A stretch of DNA of 51,875 nt from a virus. Numbering within the stretch: the first letter of the stretch is position 1; the number at the start of each line of letters is the position of its first letter. A program made the position numbers and the translations under genes. Below are positions 8,398 through 16,153 of this stretch, piece after piece. The notes under the pieces are model-generated. The model was not told where the DNA came from. It ran no database searches and was given only the letters and a program-made list of their open reading frames with translations. The DNA is taken from the IMG/VR virus record IMGVR_UViG_3300042444_000068, positions 1 through 51,875 of that record. One strand, written 5' to 3'.

Positions 8398-9117
8398 TTA
8401 AAACGGTGGCTCTTCGTATAGCCACATGATTTGATAATTGTTGTTCTCTTTAAGAATCTGGCTCACTTTACCAAACACACCCTCTGTATCCCAATCTGTA
8501 TTCTTGTAGCTTGCAGAAGCTGGGTGTGATAGGGTGAAGGACCATGTGAATGGTGGAACATAACGTTCATACTTAGCAGCATCTTTGCCTAGGAATATAA
8601 ATGGAACACCAGACGTATCGAGCACATGCTCAAATAGATATTTGGTGAACGGTTCCCATAAAGCAATGTGTGAGCCTGCCTTGTTAATTTCTGTGGTGAG
8701 TGCAGCGTTAAGCATTAGCACTCCCTGCTTAGCTAGATAGCTAACATCAGGCGTTTTGATGTATTTGAGATTGAGACCACTGTGTAGTTCTCTCTCCAGT
8801 GCACCGTAAAACTGCTCTAATGAAGGTTGCAGGGCATTTGTGATAGAGCATCCCATAAGCAGACCATCTGCTACAGCCACACTATTCTTCATAGTGTGAT
8901 AGGGACACATGCCTATCATAACCACTTTTAAATCATCTAGTGATGTTTCTTTAAATGCTCTGAAAACATTAGAAGAAAGAGGGGCAATCTTCTTACCCCT
9001 CTTTGCTTCCTTTTTGAGAAACTCATAGATGGCATCACACTCATTGCTCTCAATAAACGGTTTCATCTTTATGTGCCAGCTCTCATGGAACTGGTCAGCG
9101 AATTTCTCCCATTTCAT
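8398..9117 (-). CDS. ung: UDG-superfamily protein with degenerate active site
   Basis: 239 residues aligned by eye to family 1 uracil-DNA glycosylase. Motif A, normally GQDPYH, reads GMCPYH (residues 69-74), so the water-activating Asp is replaced by Cys at residue 71. The uracil-pocket region (LLMGCSITNALQPSLEQFY), the LMLNAALTTE segment with Asn137, and the SHPASASY loop with His198 are kept. Family 1 enzymes remove uracil from DNA; loss of the Asp should greatly weaken catalysis in known members. The fold may instead serve DNA binding or polymerase processivity, as for poxvirus D4 (inference). It sits two bases below the DUF932 gene and near the primase. Confidence 0.8.
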   Translation of the reverse strand: MKWEKFADQFHESWHIKMKPFIESNECDAIYEFLKKEAKRGKKIAPLSSNVFRAFKETSLDDLKVVMIGMCPYHTMKNSVAVADGLLMGCSITNALQPSLEQFYGALERELHSGLNLKYIKTPDVSYLAKQGVLMLNAALTTEINKAGSHIALWEPFTKYLFEHVLDTSGVPFIFLGKDAAKYERYVPPFTWSFTLSHPASASYKNTDWDTEGVFGKVSQILKENNNYQIMWLYEEPPF

Positions 9118-9118
9118 A

Positions 9119-9901
9119 TTAAAATAGTTCTAATTGTTCAAGTTGCATGATTGTAGGCACAGCCTGAATCTCTGTAGGAGCTACCATAATGCCTGATTCA
9201 TTCACAAAGAACGTATGGGCGTTGATATGATTTCTCATCCAAAGGGAGGGATGTACTTCCTTCATAGCATAAGTAGTGTGCTGATAAAGCTCCCACAAGC
9301 TACCTGGTGCACCATAATCAAAAGATGGATTCTCTATCTGACCTCTGATGATGTTAAGTTGTGTGCTCTCAATGATATTCTCCTCGATAATCATTCTACC
9401 AATAAGCTCAGCTGTTGTACGTTTTGTGAGTTCAATAGCTTTCATGTTCTCACGGTCTGATTGCATCTTCTGGAATGCATCACCAGCTTGCTTGATATAT
9501 TCTGTAATAGCGGTAGGAGTGAATGTTTGAATCTCTCCTACATGCTTCTTTCTAAATGCACCATAATCACCTGATACACAACCATTAGAACAAATGAATA
9601 TGCGTGTACCAATAGCAAACTTCAAGCTCATGCTCTTATCATAGCTATTCTGCCAGCCAATCTGTAATTGCATCTCGCTATCTGCTACATTAGTGATTGT
9701 ATATCTACCATTAGCTACATTACCTTCTCTAGCAGCGCTGTATGTTTCTTTATCTAACTCAAACCCTGCGTGATGTATGCTTTCTAGAGTGAGATCGATT
9801 AGCTGCTGATGGCTAATAGGCTTATATGTCTTTGTTTCTTGTGGAATTTCTGCTGTCAACAAAATATCTTTTGCTGCAACGTAGGACTTTTTTGTTTCCA
9901 T
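9119..9901 (-). CDS. DUF932-family protein ending in a clamp-binding motif
   Basis: 260 residues. The core TRIFICSNGCVSGDYGAFRKK (residues about 99-120) and the late segment SLWELYQHTTYAMKEVHP match the phage/plasmid DUF932 group, whose function is unknown. The last five residues are QLELF, close to the bacterial sliding-clamp consensus QL(S/D)LF and exposed at the C-terminus, as in many clamp clients. It lies between primase and UDG-fold genes, so a replisome-associated role is a reasonable inference. The start is preceded by A-rich sequence (AAAAACACATGG). Confidence 0.75.
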   Translation of the reverse strand: METKKSYVAAKDILLTAEIPQETKTYKPISHQQLIDLTLESIHHAGFELDKETYSAAREGNVANGRYTITNVADSEMQLQIGWQNSYDKSMSLKFAIGTRIFICSNGCVSGDYGAFRKKHVGEIQTFTPTAITEYIKQAGDAFQKMQSDRENMKAIELTKRTTAELIGRMIIEENIIESTQLNIIRGQIENPSFDYGAPGSLWELYQHTTYAMKEVHPSLWMRNHINAHTFFVNESGIMVAPTEIQAVPTIMQLEQLELF

Positions 9902-9912
9902 GTGTTTTTAAT

Positions 9913-10917
9913 TTATAAAAGTTGTTTCTGTTTTAAATAGTTTTCAATTACTTGTATGCCGTGCTCTTTTGCTAAATCAGCCCAATCCTTAATACCTTCT
10001 GACAAATACTTACGTGGGACGTTAGCATACTCAAAATCAAACAGCTTTGTTATCATTTGACTATTCTTAACACCCACCTCATCTGCATCAAAAGAAAGGA
10101 TTTGTCTATCAGAGTTGGCTTTTAGATATTCTACATTCCCATCAGAGAAGCATGCTACACCCTCATTCTGAACAGCACAGCAGCATGGAAAAACCTTTTT
10201 CATCACCATATAATCCTTCTTGCTCTTGTTTATGAAAGCTACAGAACAATTAGTGATGTCTTCTTTACCATCCATAGCGGTGATAGGAACATTATTGGGC
10301 ACCCATTTGCTTTTCTTGTCTCCAAAAGGACGATATATCTTCCAGTGGCCATCATAGAGATATCCAAACCTGAGGTCAGTTTCTTTAAGAGGAAACAGCT
10401 TCCTGTTTAGATAGAGCTTCTTGATGGAATAAACATTGTTAGCTCTAAGATCGTCCAAGCTTTGATAGTATTGGTTCCAATAGTCAAGTTCCTCTTGTGT
10501 GAACCTGCGTGTAACCACCTGAATCAAAGAATAGCGCTTACCTAGATCTTCTGGTTGTTTGTATTCCTTCTGAATAGATTTATATCGTTCTGTAGAAGTT
10601 CCTGGGAGGAATCCCAGTCCAAAATCCTTGTCTATCATCCTCAAGACATCATCAATAGTGCTCAGGTTGAACAACATCTTTACAAACGTAAAGCAATCTC
10701 CACGTTTAGAAGTGTCCCCAAAGTCTATGAATGATAGAAAGCCCCTCTTATTGCCTATTATAAAGGATGGGTTGCTCTCCTGTCTGAATGGTGAAAGCGT
10801 AGCTTGGTTAATCTTCCAAGACTTGTCTGGCATGTAGAATCTAAATATGTCATACTCTGATATCTTCTGAAGAATAGCTTGAGGTGTGAGCCTCACTTTG
10901 ATATCTCCTTGAATCAT
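9913..10917 (-). CDS. DnaG-like primase with atypical zinc region
   Basis: 334 residues. The N-terminal region SPFRQESNPSF (42-52) followed by FIDFGDTSKRGDCFTFVK aligns with the CHC2 zinc domain of DnaG, but its Cys/His ligands are missing. The C-terminal part carries a Toprim domain: INKSKKDYMVMKK near 229-241 and LSFDADEVG with the D-x-D pair at 277/279. It would make RNA primers for the phage fork with the DnaB-type helicase. Two extra Cys clusters (FPCCCAVQ) lie inside Toprim. It overlaps the DUF6165 gene upstream by 4 bases. Confidence 0.8.
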   Translation of the reverse strand: MIQGDIKVRLTPQAILQKISEYDIFRFYMPDKSWKINQATLSPFRQESNPSFIIGNKRGFLSFIDFGDTSKRGDCFTFVKMLFNLSTIDDVLRMIDKDFGLGFLPGTSTERYKSIQKEYKQPEDLGKRYSLIQVVTRRFTQEELDYWNQYYQSLDDLRANNVYSIKKLYLNRKLFPLKETDLRFGYLYDGHWKIYRPFGDKKSKWVPNNVPITAMDGKEDITNCSVAFINKSKKDYMVMKKVFPCCCAVQNEGVACFSDGNVEYLKANSDRQILSFDADEVGVKNSQMITKLFDFEYANVPRKYLSEGIKDWADLAKEHGIQVIENYLKQKQLL

Positions 10918-11294
10918 TTGTAGTCAATATACTGTTTTACTTCTTGAATATCTGAATTGGTAAGTATGTTTATCTTATTCTTAGTCTCAAAGCGCTTGTC
11001 ATTTAGAAAATAGACAGCTCTGGCTAGCTCGATAAACTTATCACCAAATGATTTGTCTTTCTCTAGCTTCCTAAGTTCATCCTCCACATCCCATAATTGA
11101 GTGTTTACGCCTATCAAATCCTCATATAGGCTACTTATGCTATCAATCATGATGAATGGACCCACTAAAGAAGTGAGAGATTCTATCTCATGTTGAACCT
11201 TTGAGAGCTTATCAGGGCCCACCTTGTTTCTTTTTATTTGTAGGATGGTGTATTTGTCTATCAACTCACCTACACTTACTGGGATTGTTATCAT
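10914..11294 (-). CDS. DUF6165-family protein
   Basis: 126 residues. The N-terminus IPVSVGELIDKYTILQIKRNK is the signature of DUF6165, a short helical family of unknown function seen in phages and bacteria. The remainder is helical and charged. It starts just past a strong terminator and overlaps the primase start by 4 bases, so it is the first gene of the primase operon, although no promoter was recognised in the short gap. Confidence 0.7.
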   Translation of the reverse strand: MITIPVSVGELIDKYTILQIKRNKVGPDKLSKVQHEIESLTSLVGPFIMIDSISSLYEDLIGVNTQLWDVEDELRKLEKDKSFGDKFIELARAVYFLNDKRFETKNKINILTNSDIQEVKQYIDYK

Positions 11295-11308
11295 AGAATA
11301 AAAAATTA

Positions 11309-11338
11309 AGCCCCCATTAGATTTCTCTAACGAGGGCT
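11309..11338 (-). terminator. Rho-independent terminator after SSB-like gene
   Basis: 13-base stem with a GAAA loop on the minus strand; the two imperfect positions become G-U pairs only when read leftward. It is followed by TAATTTTTT. Position and orientation fit the end of the Sak4-SSB transcript. Confidence 0.85.
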
Positions 11339-11357
11339 ATGATTGGAGGAGGGAAAT

Positions 11358-12221
11358 TTAAAAATCATCACCGTCATCAGAGAGCACTGCATCAGATGCC
11401 ACAAGGTTATCTTCTGCGTTATACTCCTTTAGATCACGGAGAACATAGAAATCACGACAGCCATACTCACCTGTCACGTTAATTACAAAACGCTCGTGTG
11501 GTTTTAAGTCTTTCAACTTCTTACCACGAAGTGCGCTCTGTACTGTTGCATCATTATAGTTGATGAGGCGGAAGTTCTTCAGAGCATAAGCTGGCAAGAA
11601 TGCCTTGTTATACACGCCCTGATACTCTTTGCTTTCACCATCTTTCTCTTTCATAATAACAGTGGCAAGAGCACCGATGTTTGTGCAATAAGCACCATCC
11701 ACCTGACTCTTCAACTCACTAACATTACCTTTCATCAACTTCTTCCAATCAGCCTGTAGAACAGAGTCTTCCTTCATGAAGTCAAGCTTACCTAACCAGG
11801 TGCGCAAGAATTCATAAAGTTCTTCTTCTCCTACATATGCTACACGATAGTCACGTTTAGCAAACCAATCAGCCAAGTTGTTTGCATCATCAGCCCAAGC
11901 ACATCTACCAATGTTATTGATATATTGTTTCTTGCTGCCATCCTTATTCTCACGCTCTTTATCCTCTAGGAAGAACGTAGTTTTAAATTTGTCACCACTC
12001 TTTACATCTTTAAGCCAAACGTCAACACGTAAATACGTATTACCATCTCTGCTCTTGCCAAGATATTCTGTGGCCTTACTTTCTGCAGGAAGCTCTATGT
12101 CTAATGCTTCCTTGTACTCTTCTGCTGTGGGATTAATGGCTACTACTTCAGCCTCAAATAATCCTACCTTTTTTGCAAACTCTTGTACCTGTTTCTGTTC
12201 TCTTTGATCGCCTTGAATCAT
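11358..12221 (-). CDS. Probable single-stranded DNA-binding protein
   Basis: 287 residues. No SSB motif is decisive, but the protein ends in an acidic tail with a terminal Phe (SDDGDDF), the usual feature through which bacterial SSB and T7 gp2.5-like proteins bind partners. The central part is beta-rich (YLRVDVWLKDVKSGDKFKTTFFLE) and could be an OB fold. The setting is supportive: it follows a Sak4-like ATPase (Sak4 proteins work with phage SSBs), and the pair has its own promoter and strong terminator, which suits a highly expressed binding protein. The start is preceded by AAAGCA. Confidence 0.65.
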   Translation of the reverse strand: MIQGDQREQKQVQEFAKKVGLFEAEVVAINPTAEEYKEALDIELPAESKATEYLGKSRDGNTYLRVDVWLKDVKSGDKFKTTFFLEDKERENKDGSKKQYINNIGRCAWADDANNLADWFAKRDYRVAYVGEEELYEFLRTWLGKLDFMKEDSVLQADWKKLMKGNVSELKSQVDGAYCTNIGALATVIMKEKDGESKEYQGVYNKAFLPAYALKNFRLINYNDATVQSALRGKKLKDLKPHERFVINVTGEYGCRDFYVLRDLKEYNAEDNLVASDAVLSDDGDDF

Positions 12222-12255
12222 TGCTTTGAATTTTGATTGTTAATTAATATGTGCT

Positions 12256-12927
12256 TTATTTATAATACTCGTCTATTGTATCTGATACAAGCTTCAGGTT
12301 GTTTGGCACCTTGATTTCGGTGAACATACCATCTGGGCTCTTGGCAGGATACTTTCTAAACTTGTTGGTTACGAAATAATAGTTTGATGTACCATCTTTG
12401 GTTTCCTCTACATGTGTATACAAACAAATAGTGAGCAAACCTTCTAGTCCAATCTGACTATCAATCATCTTACCTGCGGTCTTAATCTTATATCCTATAA
12501 TCTCCCCACCATCTTCTACTGTTTCAGGATGGGTGAAATAGAACACTTTTAAATCATCACGCAATTTGCGTGCAGTTCTGAATAGATCCACCATATCTCT
12601 AGCCATGAGTGTGAACTTTGTAAATCCTGTCTCTGTGGCTTTCTCCATAAGGTTGAATCCCATGATGTAATTGCTGTCCTCAATCACTATGTTCTTAATG
12701 TGAGGATACTCTTCTGAGATTTTACGCAGACCTCTCGTTATTTTTGGTGCATCATCAACTTCTATGTAGTTGTTTTTCTCTGTGTTGTACAGTTTGTCTG
12801 CACCTTTGAACGGAAGTTCTTTTTTCGCTACGTTAATAATGTACGTTTCTTTTGGGTCCAAATGCTTGATAGAGGTAGACTTACCTGTACCTGTAGGACC
12901 CACAATTCCAATGAGTTTACTTGACAT
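12256..12927 (-). CDS. Sak4-like RecA-fold ATPase (AAA_24)
   Basis: 223 residues. Walker A is GPTGTGKST (residues 10-18) and a Walker B-like strand IKNIVIEDSNYIMGF lies near residue 80. The size and order match AAA_24/Sak4 proteins, single RecA-fold ATPases involved in phage single-strand annealing and recombination. The next gene looks like an SSB, the known partner class. The upstream start has AAAGCACA-ATG, and a promoter with -33 and -7 elements lies 34-65 bases upstream, inside the end of the helicase gene. Confidence 0.8.
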   Translation of the reverse strand: MSSKLIGIVGPTGTGKSTSIKHLDPKETYIINVAKKELPFKGADKLYNTEKNNYIEVDDAPKITRGLRKISEEYPHIKNIVIEDSNYIMGFNLMEKATETGFTKFTLMARDMVDLFRTARKLRDDLKVFYFTHPETVEDGGEIIGYKIKTAGKMIDSQIGLEGLLTICLYTHVEETKDGTSNYYFVTNKFRKYPAKSPDGMFTEIKVPNNLKLVSDTIDEYYK

Positions 12928-12960
12928 TGTGCTTTAATTTAGTTTGTGATTTAATGTCTG

Positions 12961-12992
12961 TAAAGATACGAAATCTATGTTAATTAAGCAAA
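12961..12992 (-). promoter_or_regulatory. Leftward Bacteroidota-type promoter for Sak4-SSB unit
   Basis: On the minus strand TTTG (12989-12992), a 20-base spacer and TATCTTTA (12961-12968) match the Bacteroidota -33 TTTG / -7 TAnnTTTG layout with one change at the last base. The -33 element lies inside the 3' end of the SF2 helicase gene. It shows the same pattern as three other promoters in this window. Confidence 0.7.
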
Positions 12993-14060
12993 TTTTATCT
13001 TGCTTTTATCAAAGAATTCTAGAGCTTTTTTTAGCCAACTTGCTTCTACATCTTCTGTAGAACACACAATGTATATTTGGGCTTTCTTGTCTGGATTATT
13101 ATATTCCATAGCCATACATCTGTTAATCTTTTGTGCTAGGTTTTCACCATTGCTATCAAAATAGTTGATAATTACACGGTTGAGTGGTTTGTACGTAACA
13201 CCTGTGTTACCTATCTTCACCACAGCCAAATGATTACCTTCTCCTGATGCAAAGTTATCAAATATATCCTTCTCTGTCTTTTTACTGTGATAGGAAGGAA
13301 TGCCTAGCTCATCAGCTATCTTAGTGACACCACAGAACACTAGTACGCGTTCCTCTTTATGTTTCTTAAGTAGCTCTCTAGTCTTGTTTAGCTTTGCAAT
13401 GCTATTCTGAATAATGCGCATCCTTGCGAGTCTCAAGAACATGGTGGATTTACCTTCCCTCTCCAAGCTGTTAATCACCCAACCATAAGCTTCAAACTGA
13501 GCTTTCTCTGTTCTCTTCTTACCTTTGTAATCATTCACACGCTTGTTATCTAGAGGAACCTTTACCACCGTGATTTCATAGTCCACAATAACACCTTCCT
13601 TAATAGCCTGCTCAATTGTGTATGTAGCTACAACACATAAGTCTAAATGCTCACAGAGTGTTTTCTCTGTCCAGCTAGACAATGTGCCTGTTAGTCCTAA
13701 CACAACATCATTGTTCTTAATGAGGTCTTTGGTTGCAAACAATTGATTATCAGATAGTAGATGTATCTCATCAATTATCACCATATCATATGCTTCTTCT
13801 GCATACTTATGTAACGATAAGTGAGTGGTGTACGTAATGAAGCTACTAAGATAACCACGTGCTTCAAAGTCTGTTTGCCATGATTCCTTGATTTTATTGT
13901 CTGGATAGGTAATAAGTATGCTTTTAGGCTTCAGCTTTTCTAAAATGTTGATGGTGGTATATATTTTACCAAACCTGGGACACAGGTTGAGAATACCAAA
14001 CTTACCAGCATTTATCCAAGCATCAGCAAATTCCTGCTGTCGTTTATCTCTTAATGTCAT
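12984..14060 (-). CDS. SF2 helicase (DEAD/ResIII type) with altered Walker A
   Basis: 358 residues. Motif I reads CPRFGKIYTT (residues 27-36), where the Ser/Thr after the invariant Lys is Ile; motif II is IIDEIH (95-100); motif III is GLTGTLS near 132. The second RecA domain has VLVFCGVTK near 245, GNTGVTY near 283 and QKINRCMAM near 310 (motif VI-like). Such phage helicases may remodel forks or recombination intermediates. The P-loop change is confirmed from the codons (GGT AAA ATA). It overlaps the upstream gene by 4 bases. Confidence 0.8.
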   Translation of the reverse strand: MTLRDKRQQEFADAWINAGKFGILNLCPRFGKIYTTINILEKLKPKSILITYPDNKIKESWQTDFEARGYLSSFITYTTHLSLHKYAEEAYDMVIIDEIHLLSDNQLFATKDLIKNNDVVLGLTGTLSSWTEKTLCEHLDLCVVATYTIEQAIKEGVIVDYEITVVKVPLDNKRVNDYKGKKRTEKAQFEAYGWVINSLEREGKSTMFLRLARMRIIQNSIAKLNKTRELLKKHKEERVLVFCGVTKIADELGIPSYHSKKTEKDIFDNFASGEGNHLAVVKIGNTGVTYKPLNRVIINYFDSNGENLAQKINRCMAMEYNNPDKKAQIYIVCSTEDVEASWLKKALEFFDKSKIKFA

Positions 14061-14302
14061 AGTAGTTTTATAATATGTCCATGCTTATCTAATAGCTCAA
14101 CCACTTCATACTTTGCGTCCAATTCCTCTATTATACCATCTAGTATATCACGAGGATTGCGCCACATAGCTAGAAATGTAAGCATCTCTTGAGCAGACAT
14201 GAGCCTGCCGTGTTTAGCAGGATCATGTCTTTCTCTGTACCTATCATATATCAGTATAGTAGGATTGTTCTTCCTTATCGTTAGATACTCTTGTCTTGTC
14301 AT
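14057..14302 (-). CDS. Hypothetical protein, 81 aa
   Basis: Small soluble protein, basic N-terminal half (RYRERHDPAKHGR) and acidic C-terminal half (DGIIEELDAKYEVVELLDK). No family recognised. It overlaps the helicase start by 4 bases and the 73-residue ORF upstream by about 59 bases in another frame. Confidence 0.6.
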   Translation of the reverse strand: MTRQEYLTIRKNNPTILIYDRYRERHDPAKHGRLMSAQEMLTFLAMWRNPRDILDGIIEELDAKYEVVELLDKHGHIIKLL

Positions 14303-14465
14303 TGAAAAAGATTGACATACTCCAGAAAAGCCACTCTAGATTAACAACAGTGTATCTGTTATTAATATCAGGGCTCCTGAGTATTGTTATAGTTGGTAAT
14401 AGAATAATCTGCCAAAATGTTTCTTCCTTACAGGGAACTGTAGAGAAGGTTTTAATACTCATCAT
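14244..14465 (-). CDS. Possible small protein, 73 aa
   Basis: A frame that starts two bases after the stop of a tiny membrane ORF and fills the space before the 81-residue gene, so gene tiling supports it. It begins MMSIKTFSTVPCKEETFWQ and contains a hydrophobic stretch (IILLPTITIL) and an aromatic stretch (LEWLFWSMSIFF), suggesting membrane association. The 59-base overlap with the next gene and the lack of a recognised family leave real doubt. Confidence 0.45.
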   Translation of the reverse strand: MMSIKTFSTVPCKEETFWQIILLPTITILRSPDINNRYTVVNLEWLFWSMSIFFNDKTRVSNDKEEQSYYTDI

Positions 14466-14467
14466 AG

Positions 14468-14575
14468 TTATTTGTTTATACTTTTATTTACTAAATCTGC
14501 CACTTTTTGTATGACTCCCATGATAAAAAGTCCTATATAGGCTATTATCCCAATGGTGAAGAAAGCTATTTTCAT
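14468..14575 (-). CDS. Tiny membrane protein, 35 aa
   Basis: Starts MKIAFFTIGIIAYIGLFIMG, a single hydrophobic helix of about 18 residues, and ends in a short polar tail with three Lys. The start codon overlaps the stop of the preceding 29-residue ORF (ATGA), typical of translational coupling. Function unknown; one of several single-helix micro-proteins in this arm. Confidence 0.5.
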   Translation of the reverse strand: MKIAFFTIGIIAYIGLFIMGVIQKVADLVNKSINK

Positions 14576-14661
14576 CTTCCATTCATGTACTTTAGGATTA
14601 ATCTTCCTACTACTCTTCTTACTATTTCCCATACAATGATTGTTATTATTATCGTTTTCAT
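14572..14661 (-). CDS. Tiny hydrophobic protein, 29 aa
   Basis: Begins MKTIIITIIVWEIVRRVVGR: a hydrophobic start followed by an amphipathic basic stretch. It lies two bases past the DnaB-type helicase stop and is coupled to the next ORF by ATGA. Very short, so the call rests on the tiling and the hydrophobic pattern. Confidence 0.4.
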   Translation of the reverse strand: MKTIIITIIVWEIVRRVVGRLILKYMNGR

Positions 14662-14663
14662 AT

Positions 14664-15725
14664 CTATTTTCCTAAGAAGAACGTCTTGTTTATTACAGAC
14701 TCATAATCTGAATCAGTCATGTCTTTACGCTTCTTCAGTTCTTTGAACATACCAATCTGGCCCATAAAGCCTAAACCAATACGCACATCATCTTCTCCAT
14801 AGCTATTCTTAATTAGCCTAAGGTTTCTGAAATACTTGGCTCCAAATTCATCCTTTAGCTTATCAAGAGCATAACCACTAGGGTCAGCCACCTTGTAACG
14901 CATAGGATCAAATAGAGCTAATACAACATCAGCATCGTTCTGTGTCTGTGAACTCTCTGCAAAGTCTTCTAGCTGAGGTTCAACATCACCGTTCTTTATC
15001 CTGATAGGATTGCTAATGTCACGGTTGAACTGACTCACAACAACAGGCGTATACCCATAAAAGTCACGAGCATATCTGAGCTCATCTGACATTTTATCAA
15101 TAGCCTGCTTCTTGGTAGTCTGGTCCTTTGTGGTCTTCAATAGACCAATGTGGTCAATGATAACAATGGTTATCTCGTTATCATTGTTAGGGAAATAGCG
15201 CTTGTTAAATTCATCCACTTGTTCAATGCGCCCATTTTGCAAAGCGTGCGCCTTTAATTCTTTGGCTACACCCACAGCATTCTCTGGACCATCAATAATA
15301 GTGATGACATCATTCATCTGATTCATGTAATCCTCATACATCAAGAACAGATCGTGCTCATCCTTGGTCATCTTCTCATTCCAACCAAGCAACTTACTAA
15401 CAGGAACAATCATAGCATGATCTAGAAAGATTTTTCTAGAGACCCATTTAGCTAGTTTGTATGTACGAGAGCGCTCCATTGAACGATATATGATGCGTAG
15501 CTTAATATTTGGGGCTTTCTGCATGATATACCAGTCAAATGGATTCAAAACAAATGCATCATCTATGAAGGATGTCTTACCAGAACCTGTTAAGCCACCC
15601 ACAAGAAAGTACATGCTCTTACGGATACCAATGTACCTATTAAGTCTATCAAAACCCATAGGTATCCCATTATTCCTCCCTGTCAAGCCAAGCTCAACCT
15701 CGTGTTTTAATAGTTCAAAGCTCAT
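14664..15725 (-). CDS. Replicative DNA helicase, DnaB-type RecA domain
   Basis: 353 residues. Walker A GGLTGSGKTS at 43-52, catalytic region YRSMERSRTYKLAKW near 80, Walker B ITIVIIDHIGLL near 190, and the sensor-like VVVSQFNRD near 235 follow the DnaB order. The usual N-terminal DnaG-binding domain (about 120 residues) is absent, as in several phage helicases, so the primase must be recruited in some other way. It unwinds DNA at the phage fork. It lies downstream of a probable loader gene and upstream of micro-ORFs. Confidence 0.85.
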   Translation of the reverse strand: MSFELLKHEVELGLTGRNNGIPMGFDRLNRYIGIRKSMYFLVGGLTGSGKTSFIDDAFVLNPFDWYIMQKAPNIKLRIIYRSMERSRTYKLAKWVSRKIFLDHAMIVPVSKLLGWNEKMTKDEHDLFLMYEDYMNQMNDVITIIDGPENAVGVAKELKAHALQNGRIEQVDEFNKRYFPNNDNEITIVIIDHIGLLKTTKDQTTKKQAIDKMSDELRYARDFYGYTPVVVSQFNRDISNPIRIKNGDVEPQLEDFAESSQTQNDADVVLALFDPMRYKVADPSGYALDKLKDEFGAKYFRNLRLIKNSYGEDDVRIGLGFMGQIGMFKELKKRKDMTDSDYESVINKTFFLGK

Positions 15726-15728
15726 AGG

Positions 15729-15938
15729 TTATTTGTTTTGGTTATAGGTTTGGTTGTAGTATTCTTCAAATCCTTCATATTCTGCCCAAAAATTAGCACT
15801 ATCTACATCACTTGCTGTTTTTATTATTTGCTCTTTTTCTTTTTCAAGTAATTTTATTGCCTTATCTCTAATAACAAAATTGCTAAGATAATGTCTTGTA
15901 TTAATCAACTCAATTAATTCTTGCATAGCTGTTTTCAT
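15729..15938 (-). CDS. Small protein with C-terminal YYNQTY motif
   Basis: 69 residues, helical. The internal LEKEKEQIIKTASD and terminal EEYYNQTYNQNK resemble those of the 77-residue protein at 23,041-23,274 (MEKEQIMQSHIDG and EKYYNETYKK), so the two look like distant paralogues of a small phage family. Function unknown. It overlaps the upstream gene by 4 bases. Confidence 0.65.
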   Translation of the reverse strand: MKTAMQELIELINTRHYLSNFVIRDKAIKLLEKEKEQIIKTASDVDSANFWAEYEGFEEYYNQTYNQNK

Positions 15939-16153
15939 AATGCTTCTATTTCTTTTTTAACTTCTTGCCAATACTCCACTTGGCTATCACCAATGCACCA
16001 CTTTAGAGCGGCTAATATTTCATCTACTGCTATTAATGCAGCTGCTTTAGCAATTTCTTTCACCTCATCCATAGGTAACTTATGACCTATTTTACTGAGG
16101 ATAGTGAGTGAGTGTAAGCTAACTAAATGTTTTGCTTTCTCTTGTTGTGTCAT
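15935..16153 (-). CDS. Small conserved-type protein, 72 aa
   Basis: Helical, soluble. KAAALIAVDEILAAL in the middle and a terminal EYWQEVKKEIEAL form a pattern I have seen repeatedly in small proteins of Bacteroidota phages, but no function is known to me. It overlaps both neighbours by 4 bases, inside the replication operon. Confidence 0.65.
   Translation of the reverse strand: MTQQEKAKHLVSLHSLTILSKIGHKLPMDEVKEIAKAAALIAVDEILAALKWCIGDSQVEYWQEVKKEIEAL

Noticed and set aside
9913-12221. Primase and SSB-like protein both begin MIQGD
   Set aside because: Five residues are too short to infer a shared origin; the following sequence is unrelated.
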